From Butyricicoccus_A sp964513445 (GTDB lineage Bacteria > Bacillota > Clostridia > Oscillospirales > Butyricicoccaceae), in the NCBI GenBank assembly GCA_964513445.1, contig CAZEMM010000028.1:1-24713 (forward strand): a DNA stretch of 24,713 nt, read 5' to 3'. Below, piece after piece: positions 1 through 8,188 of this stretch; the first letter of the stretch is position 1, and every line of letters begins with the position of its first letter. The notes beneath the pieces are model-generated. The model was not told where the DNA came from, searched no databases, and was given only the letters and a program-made list of their open reading frames with translations. The position numbers and the translations under genes were made by a program.

Positions 1-31
1 GCCTCGTTGGAGGTTTGTTTGACAGATGTGT

Positions 32-60
32 TTGCAGTGTGTGGGAGAATATGGTAGAAT
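32..60 (+). promoter_or_regulatory. Candidate sigma-A promoter, extended -10
   Basis: TTGCAG (32-37) and TAGAAT (55-60) are 17 nt apart, with a TG at 52-53 that gives an extended -10. Transcription would start near 67, upstream of the histidine phosphatase start at 126. The longer TTG-initiated reading of that gene (from 75) would lie almost at the transcript 5' end with no ribosome site, which supports the later start. Confidence 0.5.
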
Positions 61-125
61 GAGAACTGTGCATTTTGGCGGGCAACCGCACGCCGGATTT
101 GATCATAGAGAACAGGAGAGCTATC

Positions 126-668
126 ATGGGACATATCTATTTTGCAAGACACGGACAGACGGTCTGGAATGTGGAAAATAAGATCTGCGGCGCAACAGAT
201 ATCGCGTTGACGCAGCTGGGGCATGCGCAGGCAGAGCGGCTGGGACGGGAGATTTTACGCGAGGGCCTTGCCATCGATGAAATACTGTATTCTCCGCTGA
301 TGCGTGCGGCGGATACGGCAAAGCATGTCTCGGACATCACTGGCATTCCGGCGCGCATGGAGCCGCGGCTGATCGAGCAGAATTTCGGGCGTTATGAGTC
401 TACCCCGCGCGACGGCGCGGAATTTCGCGCGGCAAAGCAAAACTTTGTCAGCCGGTATGACGGCGGCGAATCCATGCTACAGCTTTGTCAGCGCATTTAT
501 AATCTGATGGATGATCTCAAGCGGGAAGCTGACAGGACGACGTATCTATTGGTTGCGCACAACGGCATTTCGCGTGCCATCCAGTCGTATTTTTTTGACA
601 TGACAAATGAGGAATTTGCGTCGTTTGGCATCAAAAACTGCGAAATTCTGCGGTATGATTTTGACTGA
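126..668 (+). CDS. Histidine phosphatase family protein (phosphoglycerate mutase-like)
   Basis: A 180-residue single-domain member of the histidine phosphatase superfamily, which hydrolyses phosphomonoesters through a phosphohistidine. The RHG motif is at residues 8-10 (FARHGQT), with H9 as the catalytic histidine. The second core histidine is H145 in VAHNGIS near the C-terminus. I chose ATG 126 because AGGAGAG (114-120) sits 5 nt upstream; an in-frame TTG at 75 has no ribosome site. Size fits the CobC/PhoE-like branch rather than glycolytic dPGM, which is nearer 230-250 residues. The substrate cannot be read from sequence; there are no cobalamin genes beside it, so I give no cobC symbol. Its stop lies 15 nt before the next gene, and the ribosome site of that gene overlaps the stop, so the two are probably cotranscribed. 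Confidence 0.9.
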   Translation: MGHIYFARHGQTVWNVENKICGATDIALTQLGHAQAERLGREILREGLAIDEILYSPLMRAADTAKHVSDITGIPARMEPRLIEQNFGRYESTPRDGAEFRAAKQNFVSRYDGGESMLQLCQRIYNLMDDLKREADRTTYLLVAHNGISRAIQSYFFDMTNEEFASFGIKNCEILRYDFD

Positions 669-683
669 GGAGGAGCGGGGCAG

Positions 684-1637
684 ATGGAAAGACAACCGAT
701 TTCACTTCGGCAATCGCTTATTTTATTGTTAACAGCCGCCATTTGGGGCGCCGCATTTGTGGCACAGCGCGTTGGCATGGATTATATAGGTGTGTTTACC
801 TTTAACGGTGTACGTTCGATCATAGGAGGTTTTGTTTTACTGCCCTATATAGCGTTGACGGGGTGCGGGACACGACGAACAGCCCCTTCCGCTTCCCGTG
901 CGCAGCGGCGGACGCTGCTGCTTGGCGGCGTGCTGTGCGGTATTTTTTTATGCCTTGCGAGCGCGTTTCAGCAGATCGGTATTTTATATACCAGTTCTGT
1001 CGGCAAAGCGGGATTTATCACGGCTTGCTATATCATTCTTGTGCCGATTTTTCAGCTGATTGGCGGAGCGGTACGGCGGGCATTGGGGCAGGACGGCAGA
1101 CAGCGGGCAAATCCGTTGCTCTGGCTGGCGGTCGTCATTTCCGTTATTGGACTGTATTTACTGTGCGTCAATGAGGGCTTCTCGATTGAACGCGCGGATG
1201 TTCTGGTATTCGGCTGCGCGGTGCTTTTTTCGTTTCACATTTTGGTCATTGATTATTTTTCGCCAAAAACCGACGGCGTTAAAATGTCTTGCATCCAGTT
1301 TTTTGTGTGCGGCGCGCTGTCTCTCATTCCGGCGTTTCTGTTTGAGCATCCCACTGCGACGTCCATTATCGCTGCATGGCAGCCGGTTCTGTATGCCGGC
1401 GTACTATCCTCCGGTGTGGGCTATACGCTTCAGATTATCGGGCAGAAAAATATGAATCCAACGGTTGCCTCACTTATCTTGAGCTTGGAGTCATGCTTTT
1501 CCGTTTTGGCCGGCTGGATTATCCTGCATCAGCAGCTGGGAGCGCGGGAGATCGCGGGGTGCATCCTGATGTTTGCCGCCATTGTGCTGGCTCAGATTTC
1601 TGCAAAAAAAACTGCGACATGCGTGAACGGAAATTGA
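684..1637 (+). CDS. EamA/DMT-superfamily transporter
   Basis: A 317-residue hydrophobic protein of the drug/metabolite transporter superfamily. The family normally has ten membrane helices in two EamA repeats. The opening helix carries the AAIWGAAFVAQRVG signature typical of the first EamA repeat, and the second repeat ends with SLILSLESCFSVLAGWIIL followed by a final helix. The basic tail is probably cytoplasmic. The ribosome site GAGGAGG (667-673) overlaps the upstream stop codon and is about 10 nt before ATG 684. Substrate is unknown; members export amino acids, metabolites or drugs. The promoter of the next gene overlaps this gene's stop codon, so the transcription unit likely ends here although I see no strong hairpin terminator. 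Confidence 0.88.
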   Translation: MERQPISLRQSLILLLTAAIWGAAFVAQRVGMDYIGVFTFNGVRSIIGGFVLLPYIALTGCGTRRTAPSASRAQRRTLLLGGVLCGIFLCLASAFQQIGILYTSSVGKAGFITACYIILVPIFQLIGGAVRRALGQDGRQRANPLLWLAVVISVIGLYLLCVNEGFSIERADVLVFGCAVLFSFHILVIDYFSPKTDGVKMSCIQFFVCGALSLIPAFLFEHPTATSIIAAWQPVLYAGVLSSGVGYTLQIIGQKNMNPTVASLILSLESCFSVLAGWIILHQQLGAREIAGCILMFAAIVLAQISAKKTATCVNGN

Positions 1638-1662
1638 CAACATCGGCACAATCCGGTACAAT
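1634..1662 (+). promoter_or_regulatory. Near-consensus sigma-A promoter for the NhaC-type gene
   Basis: TTGACA (1634-1639), a 17-nt spacer, then TACAAT (1657-1662). The -35 box overlaps the TGA stop (1635-1637) of the EamA gene. The start of transcription would be near 1669, giving a leader of about 60 nt before ATG 1731. Confidence 0.8.
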
Positions 1663-1699
1663 AATGTGGGAGGGCTTGGATGCATGTTCTGATCCGGAC

Positions 1700-1722
1700 C
1701 TCCTTCATATTTGTCAAAGGAG
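1700..1722 (+). promoter_or_regulatory. Leader hairpin that could mask the ribosome binding site of the NhaC-type gene
   Basis: CTCCTT (1700-1705) is exactly complementary to AAGGAG (1717-1722), the ribosome site of the next gene, with an 11-nt loop. Pairing would hide the ribosome site. A six-base match to a ribosome site can arise by chance, so this is a candidate only. Confidence 0.35.
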
Positions 1723-1730
1723 AGAACGAT

Positions 1731-3251
1731 ATGTATGCAACCTTCTGGGCGCTTGTCCCGCCGATTATCGCCATTGCGTTGGCATTGATGACAAAAGAGG
1801 TCTACAGTTCGCTGTTGCTCGGCATCCTGTTCGGCGGACTGCTCTATTCTGGCTTTAATCTGGAAGGCATGATGAATCATGTCATTCAGGAGGGATTCAT
1901 TTCTGTGCTGTCTGATCCATGGAATGTCGGCATCCTGATTTTCCTAGTCATTCTGGGCGCTATGGTCAGCCTGATGAACCGTGCAGGCGGCTCGGCCGCC
2001 TTTGGTCAATGGGCGCAGGAACACATTAAAACGCGCGTCGGCGCACAGCTTGTGACCATTGTATTAGGCGTGCTGATTTTCATTGATGATTATTTCAACT
2101 GTCTTACGGTGGGCAGTGTCATGCGTCCCGTCACGGACAAGCATCATATCTCCCGCGTGAAGCTGGCGTATCTGATTGACGCGACTGCAGCGCCGGTGTG
2201 CATCATCGCACCGATCTCCTCATGGGCGGCGGCAGTTACCGGCTTTGTAGACGGGGCGGACGGCCTGAGCCTGTTCGTCAGCGCCATTCCCTATAATTAT
2301 TATGCGCTGCTGACGCTGGTCTTTATGGTCGGTATCGTCGTGCTCAAAATTGATTTCGGTTCGATGGCGGTGCACGAGCGCAATGCGATTGAGAACAATG
2401 ATTTGTTTACCACCGGCTCCGGCGTAGAGAATGGAGACGATGAGAAGGCCATCGGATCAGGGAAAATTATTGACCTTGTACTTCCGATTTGCGTGTTGAT
2501 TTTGGCATGTATTATCGGTATGATCTATACAGGCGGCTTTTTCAGCGGCACAGGCTTTATTGATTCGTTCGCGGGAAGCGATGCCTCAGTCGGTCTGGTC
2601 ATTGGCTCGTCGGTCGCGATTCTCTTAACGCTGGTGTTTTATCTCTCACGCCGTGTACTTTCATTCCACGATTGTATGCGTTGCCTGCCGGACGGCTTTA
2701 AGGCAATGGTTCCGGCTATCTTAATCCTGACCTTTGCATGGACGTTAAAGGCGATGACCGACAGCCTTGGCGCGGCGGAATATGTCGCGACAATGGTTGA
2801 TCTGCATTTCCGCAGTCTGACGGTATTCCTCCCGGCAATGATCTTTGTTATCGCGGCGTTTTTGGCGTTTGCCACCGGCACCTCCTGGGGAACCTTCGGT
2901 ATTCTCATCCCGATCGTTGTTGATGTGTTCCAACAGACGGATTATACCATGATGATTATCGCCATTTCTGCATGCATGGCAGGCGCGGTATGCGGCGATC
3001 ATTGCTCACCCATTTCGGACACGACGATTATGGCGTCTGCAGGCGCACAGTGTGAGCATGTCGACCATGTTTCCACGCAGCTTCCATACGCGATTGTCGT
3101 GGCGTGTATTTCGTTTATTACTTATATTGCGGCGGGCTTTATCCGCAATGCGGTTGTTAGCTTGATCGTTGGCCTGTGTATTACGGCGGTTGTACTTGCT
3201 GTGCTGAAATTTGCAGGGAACACGACGAAGCAAAAAAATCCGACTCCATAA
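1731..3251 (+). CDS. NhaC-family Na+/H+ antiporter-like membrane protein
   Basis: A 506-residue polytopic membrane protein of the NhaC-type antiporter family, which exchanges Na+ (or a substrate such as malate) for H+ across the cytoplasmic membrane. Family-like segments include the opening ALVPPIIAIALALMTKEVY, the FIDDYFNCLTVGSVMRPVTD region, FATGTSWGTFGILIPI and CGDHCSPISDTTIMASAGA, which carry conserved polar residues inside helices. ATG 1731 follows AAAGGAGA (1716-1723); an in-frame ATG at 1680 lacks a ribosome site. It is monocistronic: its own promoter is at 1634-1662 and a strong terminator starts 9 nt after the stop. Whether it carries sodium or an organic substrate such as an amine or amino acid cannot be decided here. 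Confidence 0.88.
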   Translation: MYATFWALVPPIIAIALALMTKEVYSSLLLGILFGGLLYSGFNLEGMMNHVIQEGFISVLSDPWNVGILIFLVILGAMVSLMNRAGGSAAFGQWAQEHIKTRVGAQLVTIVLGVLIFIDDYFNCLTVGSVMRPVTDKHHISRVKLAYLIDATAAPVCIIAPISSWAAAVTGFVDGADGLSLFVSAIPYNYYALLTLVFMVGIVVLKIDFGSMAVHERNAIENNDLFTTGSGVENGDDEKAIGSGKIIDLVLPICVLILACIIGMIYTGGFFSGTGFIDSFAGSDASVGLVIGSSVAILLTLVFYLSRRVLSFHDCMRCLPDGFKAMVPAILILTFAWTLKAMTDSLGAAEYVATMVDLHFRSLTVFLPAMIFVIAAFLAFATGTSWGTFGILIPIVVDVFQQTDYTMMIIAISACMAGAVCGDHCSPISDTTIMASAGAQCEHVDHVSTQLPYAIVVACISFITYIAAGFIRNAVVSLIVGLCITAVVLAVLKFAGNTTKQKNPTP

Positions 3252-3259
3252 TTCATATT

Positions 3260-3305
3260 ACGCACATGAGCGCTTACACCGATTAATGCTCATGTGCGTT
3301 TTTTT
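3260..3305 (+). terminator. Intrinsic terminator after the NhaC-type gene
   Basis: A perfect 12-bp stem, ACGCACATGAGC (3260-3271) with GCTCATGTGCGT (3288-3299), runs directly into a tract of seven T (3299-3305). Confidence 0.93.
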
Positions 3306-3348
3306 GTGTTCTATGTTAATCGCTTGGAAAGAACAAAGTAAAAACGAG

Positions 3349-3388
3349 AAAAATGTGGAGAGAGATGAACATCAATCTCCGCATTTTT
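3349..3388. terminator. Second hairpin with flanking A/T tracts (possible bidirectional terminator)
   Basis: AAAAATGTGGAG (3349-3360) pairs with CTCCGCATTTTT (3377-3388) with one G-U pair and a 16-nt loop. T residues follow the stem on plus and the mirror image holds on minus. It may back up the terminator at 3260 or end a transcript entering from either side. Confidence 0.5.
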
Positions 3389-3624
3389 GCTCTGAAAGAT
3401 AAGGAGAATGCAATTGCGAAAACGGATAGGGTTGAGGGAAACCGAAGGCATTACGTAAAGCCGTTGAACAGGGATAAGTAAGAAAAGACGGGACATTGTT
3501 GCATCTGCAATGCTGACCCGGGAGAATGGTCACGGTAAACTTGCATTTTTTCCGATTTTGTATTACCATAGAGAAGAATGATTCGGAATGACGCAGTTGT
3601 TGTCATTCGTAAGGAGGAAAGATT
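3389..3624 (+). promoter_or_regulatory. Structured leader of trpS (no T-box recognised)
   Basis: About 236 bases without a credible gene. One hairpin pairs CGGG (3489-3492) and CATTG (3494-3498) with CAATG (3508-3512) and CCCG (3517-3520). It competes with a second hairpin, TGACC (3514-3518) with GGTCA (3528-3532), a switch-like arrangement. A third perfect 7-bp hairpin, GAATGAC (3586-3592) with GTCATTC (3602-3608), ends 2 nt before the trpS ribosome site AAGGAGG (3611-3617). The T-box core AGGGTGGNACCGCG, common upstream of trpS in Firmicutes, is absent. AGGGTT, ACCGAAGG, ACGGGA and CCCGGGAGA occur in the order loosely expected for ykkC-family riboswitches, but I could not confirm the fold. 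Confidence 0.4.
3541..3569 (+). promoter_or_regulatory. Weak promoter candidate close to trpS
   Basis: TTGCAT (3541-3546), a 17-nt spacer and TACCAT (3564-3569). Both boxes deviate from consensus. If used, it would start transcription near 3576 and bypass most of the upstream leader. Confidence 0.3.
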
Positions 3625-4710
3625 TTGGCTAAGATTATTTTGACCGGTGACCGTCCGACGGGCAGACTGCATTTGGGCCACTATGTCGGTTCACTCAAGC
3701 GTCGCGTTGAGCTGCAAAATTCCGGCGAATATGATAAAATATACATCATGATCGCGGACGCGCAGGCATTGACGGACAACGCGGACAATCCGGAGAAGGT
3801 GCGTCAGAATATCATTGAGGTGGCGCTTGATTATATGTCCTGCGGGCTGGATCCAGCAAAATCGACGCTGTTTGTGCAGTCTCAGGTGCCGCAGCTGTGT
3901 GAGCTGACAACCTATTATATGAATCTTGTCACCGTTTCGCGCCTGCAGCGAAATCCGACCGTCAAATCAGAGATTCAGCAGCGCAATTTTGAGGCGAGCA
4001 TTCCGGTTGGGTTTTTTACCTATCCGATCAGCCAAGCATCCGATATCACGGCGTTCCGCGCCACCACCGTTCCGACGGGCGAGGATCAGATGCCGATGCT
4101 GGAGCAGACGCGCGAGATTGTGCATAAGTTTAACAGCGTCTATGGTGAGACGCTGACCATGCCGCAGATTTTGCTGCCGGAAAACGAAGTCTGCATGCGT
4201 TTGCCGGGCATTGACGGCAAAGCCAAGATGAGCAAATCGCTGGGCAATTGCATTTATCTGTCGGACGAGCCGGAGGATGTGCGCAAAAAGGTTATGAGCA
4301 TGTATACTGATCCGAATCATATCCGTATGCAGGATCCGGGCAATCTGGAGGGCAATACGGTCTTTACCTATCTGGACGCGTTTTGCAAACCGGAGCACTT
4401 TGCGCGGTATCTGCCGGATTATGCCGATCTGGATGCGCTTAAGGCGCATTATCAGCGCGGTGGTTTGGGTGATGTCAAGGTCAAAAAATTCCTCAACAGC
4501 GTATTGCAGGAAGAGCTGGAGCCGATTCGCACACGCCGTAAGCAATTGCAAAAGAATATCCCGGCCATCTATCAAGTGCTCAAAGAGGGCAGCGCGGTTG
4601 CGCGTGCCGCCGCAGAGGAAACGCTGCATGATGTGCGCGACGCAATGAAGATTAATTATTTTGACGATTTGGAGCTAATCGAGAGCCAGTCGAAAAATTA
4701 TGCGGAATAA
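3625..4710 (+). CDS. trpS: Tryptophan--tRNA ligase
   Basis: Class I aminoacyl-tRNA synthetase that charges tRNA-Trp in the cytoplasm. The HIGH-like signature is PTGRLHLGHYVGSL (residues 11-24), and KMSKS is at 201-205 followed by LGN. Other family stretches are MIADAQALTDN and VPTGEDQMPMLEQTREI. The start is a TTG: AAGGAGG (3611-3617) is 7 nt upstream and the N-terminus MAKIILTGDRPTG matches the family. At 361 residues it is somewhat longer than the usual 330-340, with an extra C-terminal segment ending ELIESQSKNYAE. It stands alone between terminators, behind an unusual leader without a T-box. The hairpin abutting the ribosome site plus the TTG start suggest modest or controlled translation; that is inference. 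Confidence 0.96.
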   Translation: MAKIILTGDRPTGRLHLGHYVGSLKRRVELQNSGEYDKIYIMIADAQALTDNADNPEKVRQNIIEVALDYMSCGLDPAKSTLFVQSQVPQLCELTTYYMNLVTVSRLQRNPTVKSEIQQRNFEASIPVGFFTYPISQASDITAFRATTVPTGEDQMPMLEQTREIVHKFNSVYGETLTMPQILLPENEVCMRLPGIDGKAKMSKSLGNCIYLSDEPEDVRKKVMSMYTDPNHIRMQDPGNLEGNTVFTYLDAFCKPEHFARYLPDYADLDALKAHYQRGGLGDVKVKKFLNSVLQEELEPIRTRRKQLQKNIPAIYQVLKEGSAVARAAAEETLHDVRDAMKINYFDDLELIESQSKNYAE

Positions 4711-4717
4711 ATACCAG

Positions 4718-4765
4718 AGCGACGTTCATGGGGCATGATGGACGTCGCTATTTGGTCGCTATTTT
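4718..4765 (+). terminator. Terminator-like hairpin after trpS
   Basis: AGCGACGTTC (4718-4727) pairs with GGACGTCGCT (4740-4749), eight Watson-Crick pairs plus a G-U and a C-G. The following tract is T-rich but interrupted (ATTTGGTCGCTATTTTTC), so efficiency is uncertain. Confidence 0.6.
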
Positions 4766-4853
4766 TCTGGCAAAATTGCTCCCGTCAATTATGCGGTGTT
4801 GCCTTAGCATAACATAGCTGATTCAGGAATATGGAAGGACTTTTAAGCGAGAT

Positions 4854-6080
4854 ATGAAATATGAGTTTTGTTGCCCAACATTATTCGGCTTAGAGGGCAT
4901 TGTCGGAGACGAGTTACGGCACAGCGGCAAGCTGGAGGACGTCCGCGTGGAAAACGGCAGAGTATTTTTCTCTGGCGACGAGCACACGCTGGTATGGGCG
5001 AATTTATGGCTGCGCTGTGCGGAGCGCGTGCTCATCAAAATCGGTGAATTTCCTGCCCGCAGCTTTACCGAGCTGTTTGACGGCGTCTATGAGATGCCAT
5101 GGTTGGATTATATTGAGCCAAACTGTGCATTTCCGGTCAAGGGCTATGCGCTCTCGTCCCAGCTGCATAGTATTCCGGATTGTCAGAGCATTGTCAAAAA
5201 GGCAATCGTCAAAAGTCTGTCGGAATCATATGGCATCAGTTGGTTTGCGGAAACTGGACCGCGCTGTCAGGTACAGTTTTCCATTATGAATGATGTGGCG
5301 ACGTTGTATCTGGACACCTCAGGTGCGGGCTTACACAAGCGCGGCTATCGCGCCAACGCCAATGAAGCGCCGTTGCGTGAGACGCTAGCCGCAGCTATGG
5401 TACAGCTCTCTCGCTATCGCGGACGCGGCGCGCTGCTGGATCCGTTCTGCGGCTCCGGCACGATTGCGATTGAGGCGGCGATGATCGCTATGAATCGCGC
5501 ACCCGGCCTGATGCGCTCGTTTGACGCGGAAAAATGGCCGCTCATCCCGGCGAAGTGCTGGCAGCAGGGCAGGGAGCGTGCGTTGGACAGCATATATCAT
5601 GAGCGGGTCTATGATATCACCGGCAGCGATATTGATCCCGCTTGTGTGCAGCTGGCGCAGGAAAACGCGCGCAAGGCCGGCGTGGCGCATACCGTCACGA
5701 TCCGTGAAGCGGATGCCTGCAAGCTGCATCTGGCACAGCAGCAGGGTACACTCATCTGCAATCCGCCCTATGGAGAACGCATGCTTGATATTCAATCCGC
5801 GCGTAAGCTGCTGCGCAGTTTTGGCACAGCTGCATCTCGTTCGCCAATGCGGCAGTATATTATCAGCTCTGATGATAAATTCGAGGAGTTTTTTGGAATG
5901 AAAGCGGATAAAAAACGCAAACTGTACAATGGGATGATTCGATGCAATCTGTTTATGTATTTTCAGCCGCCGGAAGAACGGAAAAAATTCCACACGCATG
6001 CTAAAGTGAATTCCCGTGCGAAAAAAGTGACAAAAAACCGCATAAATCAGCAAAATAGACGGACTGAACCCCATTCATAA
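4854..6080 (+). CDS. THUMP-domain class I RNA methyltransferase (RlmL/YpsC-like)
   Basis: A 408-residue protein predicted to methylate a base, probably the N2 of a guanine in 23S rRNA, using S-adenosylmethionine. The N-terminus (KYEFCCPTLFGLEGIVGDEL) and the region up to about residue 160 match the ferredoxin-like plus THUMP RNA-binding part of the family. The catalytic domain shows motif I DPFCGSGTIAIEA (from residue 196) and motif IV NPPYGER (303-309), the N-methyltransferase NPPY signature. The last 35 or so residues are very basic (RAKKVTKNRINQQNRR) and may contact RNA. The ATG is supported by family alignment; the nearest purine-rich site GGAAGGA (4833-4839) is 14 nt away, which is long. 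It stands alone, with the groESL promoter immediately downstream. The exact target nucleotide cannot be assigned from sequence. Confidence 0.88.
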   Translation: MKYEFCCPTLFGLEGIVGDELRHSGKLEDVRVENGRVFFSGDEHTLVWANLWLRCAERVLIKIGEFPARSFTELFDGVYEMPWLDYIEPNCAFPVKGYALSSQLHSIPDCQSIVKKAIVKSLSESYGISWFAETGPRCQVQFSIMNDVATLYLDTSGAGLHKRGYRANANEAPLRETLAAAMVQLSRYRGRGALLDPFCGSGTIAIEAAMIAMNRAPGLMRSFDAEKWPLIPAKCWQQGRERALDSIYHERVYDITGSDIDPACVQLAQENARKAGVAHTVTIREADACKLHLAQQQGTLICNPPYGERMLDIQSARKLLRSFGTAASRSPMRQYIISSDDKFEEFFGMKADKKRKLYNGMIRCNLFMYFQPPEERKKFHTHAKVNSRAKKVTKNRINQQNRRTEPHS

Positions 6081-6119
6081 ATTATTTACAAAATAATTAG
6101 CCAATTTGGAAAAAAACTC

Positions 6120-6151
6120 TTGAATAATTGAGGCAAATGATATAATATAAT
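6120..6151 (+). promoter_or_regulatory. groESL promoter
   Basis: TTGAAT (6120-6125) precedes two overlapping TATAAT boxes (6141-6146 and 6146-6151), giving spacers of 15 or 20 nt. The CIRCE operator starts 6 nt after the second box, so bound HrcA would cover the transcription start. Confidence 0.7.
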
Positions 6152-6156
6152 ATCTG

Positions 6157-6183
6157 TTAGCACTCGAAGGTTTTGAGTGCTAA
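6157..6183 (+). promoter_or_regulatory. CIRCE operator (HrcA binding site)
   Basis: TTAGCACTC (6157-6165), 9 nt, GAGTGCTAA (6175-6183): a perfect match to the CIRCE consensus. HrcA binds this element and represses groESL until heat or misfolded protein titrates GroEL. hrcA itself is not in the window. Confidence 0.98.
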
Positions 6184-6234
6184 ACTTAAGATCATGCATT
6201 TGTAAATTTTATCACATTTAGGAGGATTTATATT

Positions 6235-6519
6235 ATGAAACTCAAGCCTTTATCTGACCGCGTTGTCATTAAGATGACGGAAGCTGAAGAAAAGACCGAG
6301 TTCGGTCTGCTGCTGAGCAGCTCGGCAAAGGAAAAGCCGCAGGTTGCGGAGGTTGTTGCTGTCGGTCCCGGCGGCGTAGTAGACGGTAAGGAAGTCGTCA
6401 TGCAGGTTTCAGCCGGTGATAAGGTTATCATCAGCAAGTACTCTGGCACAGAGGTCAAGGTTGACGGTGAGGAACTGATCATCGTTCGCCAGGGCGACAT
6501 TTTGGCAGTTGTTGAATAA
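6235..6519 (+). CDS. groES: Co-chaperonin GroES (10 kDa chaperonin)
   Basis: A 94-residue co-chaperonin that caps the GroEL chamber as a heptamer in the cytoplasm. The start MKLKPLSDRVVIK and the end VKVDGEELIIVRQGDILAVVE are characteristic. The mobile loop that docks on GroEL lies around residues 18-34 and reads EKTEFGLLLSSSAKEKPQ; the hydrophobic tripeptide is LLL rather than the usual IVL/IML. The ribosome site TAGGAGG is 8-9 nt before ATG. First gene of a bicistronic heat-shock operon under CIRCE control, 43 nt before groEL. Confidence 0.98.
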   Translation: MKLKPLSDRVVIKMTEAEEKTEFGLLLSSSAKEKPQVAEVVAVGPGGVVDGKEVVMQVSAGDKVIISKYSGTEVKVDGEELIIVRQGDILAVVE

Positions 6520-6562
6520 GTAAAATAAGCAAAATTTCCATCATATTAGGAGGCTATTAATT

Positions 6563-8188
6563 ATGGCAAAGCAGATTCTTTTCGGCGAGGAAGCGCGCCG
6601 TGCGCTCGGTCGAGGCGTAGACCAATTGGCTGATACCGTAAAGGTTACGCTGGGTCCGAAGGGCCGGAACGTTGTACTGGACAAGAAGTATGGCTCCCCG
6701 CTTATCACCAACGATGGCGTTACCATTGCGAAGGATATTGAGCTGGAGGATCCGTTTGAAAACATGGGTGCACAGCTGGTCAAGGAGGTTGCGACCAAAA
6801 CCAACGATCTGGCAGGCGACGGCACCACTACCGCCACTGTTCTGGCGCAGGCAATTGTCCGTGAGGGCATGAAGAATGTTGCGGCAGGCGCGAATCCGAT
6901 GATTATGCGCAAGGGTATTGCAAAGGGCGTTGAGATTGCGGTCAAGACGATTCAGACAAATTCTGAAAAGATCAAGGGCTCGAAGGATGTAGCGCGCGTT
7001 GCTGCGATCTCATCCAGCGATGATACCATTGGCGATCTGATTGCTGAGGCGATGGAGAAGGTTTCTTCGGACGGCGTAATCACCGTTGAGGAATCCAAGA
7101 CCGCTGAGACCTATTCTGAGATTGTAGAGGGCATGCAGTTTGACCGTGGCTACATCACGCCGTACATGGTTACTGATACCGATAAGATGGAAGCGGTTCT
7201 GGACGATGCGGTTATCCTGATTACCGACAAGAAGATTTCCAACATTCAGGAGCTGCTGCCGCTTCTGGAGCAGATTGTCAAGGCTGGCAAAAAGCTGCTC
7301 ATTATTGCAGAGGATCTTGAGGGCGAGGCGCTGTCCACACTGCTGCTGAACAAGCTGCGCGGCACGTTCACCTGTGTTGCGGTTAAGGCACCGGGCTTTG
7401 GCGATCGCCGCAAGGAAATGCTGAAGGATATCGCCGTACTGACCGGCGGCGAGGTTATCTCTGAGGAAATCGGTCTGGAGCTGAAGGATGCGACGCTGGC
7501 AATGCTTGGCCGCGCACGTCAGGTCAAGGTCAACAAGGAGGGTACCGTCATTGTTGACGGCGCGGGTTCCTCTGAGGAGATTGCGGCGCGCGTTGCAAAT
7601 ATCCGTCACGCAATTGAGAACACCACCTCTGATTTCGACCGTGAGAAGCTGCAGGAGAGGCTGGCAAAGCTGGCTGGCGGCGTAGCTGTCATCAAGGTTG
7701 GCGCGGCTACCGAGACCGAAATGAAGGAAAAGAAGCTGCGTGTTGAGGACGCGCTTAATGCGACCCGTGCAGCAGTTGAGGAAGGTATTGTCGCAGGCGG
7801 CGGCGTTGCTTATATCAATGCAATTGCAGATGTTGCGGCAGCGGCCGAGGCGGCAGTCGGTGATGAAAAGACCGGTGTCAACATCGTTGTGAAAGCGCTG
7901 CAGGAGCCGATTCGTCAAATCGCAGCAAATGCTGGCATCGACGGCGCGGTTGTGCTTGAGAAGATTCGTGAATCCGGTAAGAACGGCTACGGCTTTGACG
8001 CCTATACGGAGACCTACTGCGATATGCTTGATTCCGGCATTGTAGACCCGACAAAGGTTACCCGTTCTGCACTGCAGAATGCGGCTTCCGTTGCGGCAAC
8101 CGTGCTGACTACCGAATCCATCGTAACCGACATCAAGGAGCCGACTCCGCCGGCTCCGGCAATGCCGGACGCGGGTGGAATGTACTAA
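6563..8188 (+). CDS. groEL: Chaperonin GroEL (60 kDa chaperonin)
   Basis: A 541-residue chaperonin subunit that forms double heptameric rings and folds proteins with ATP. Diagnostic segments are TLGPKGRNVVLDKK, NDGVTIAKDIELEDPFENMGA, the ATPase loop GDGTTTATV with the catalytic aspartate D86, and the signature AAVEEGIVAGGG. The tail ends in DAGGMY, a short form of the GGM-rich tail. The ribosome site AGGAGG lies 8-9 nt before ATG 6563. Length is normal and the frame is intact. It shares the CIRCE promoter with groES, and a terminator hairpin lies about 100 nt after the stop. Confidence 0.99.
   Translation: MAKQILFGEEARRALGRGVDQLADTVKVTLGPKGRNVVLDKKYGSPLITNDGVTIAKDIELEDPFENMGAQLVKEVATKTNDLAGDGTTTATVLAQAIVREGMKNVAAGANPMIMRKGIAKGVEIAVKTIQTNSEKIKGSKDVARVAAISSSDDTIGDLIAEAMEKVSSDGVITVEESKTAETYSEIVEGMQFDRGYITPYMVTDTDKMEAVLDDAVILITDKKISNIQELLPLLEQIVKAGKKLLIIAEDLEGEALSTLLLNKLRGTFTCVAVKAPGFGDRRKEMLKDIAVLTGGEVISEEIGLELKDATLAMLGRARQVKVNKEGTVIVDGAGSSEEIAARVANIRHAIENTTSDFDREKLQERLAKLAGGVAVIKVGAATETEMKEKKLRVEDALNATRAAVEEGIVAGGGVAYINAIADVAAAAEAAVGDEKTGVNIVVKALQEPIRQIAANAGIDGAVVLEKIRESGKNGYGFDAYTETYCDMLDSGIVDPTKVTRSALQNAASVAATVLTTESIVTDIKEPTPPAPAMPDAGGMY

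Noticed and set aside
75..125. N-terminal extension of the histidine phosphatase from TTG 75
   Set aside because: No ribosome site before 75, while AGGAGAG is placed well for ATG 126 and the RHG motif then sits at the usual distance from the start.
3409..3459. A 16-codon ATG frame in the trpS leader as a Trp leader peptide
   Set aside because: AAGGAG is only about 1-2 nt from the ATG and the frame has no Trp codon.
3967..4629. Long minus-strand open frame inside trpS (220 codons), and similar long frames opposite groEL, the MATE and the RNA methyltransferase genes
   Set aside because: They mirror the codon structure of strongly supported genes on plus, have no ribosome sites and no recognisable motifs.
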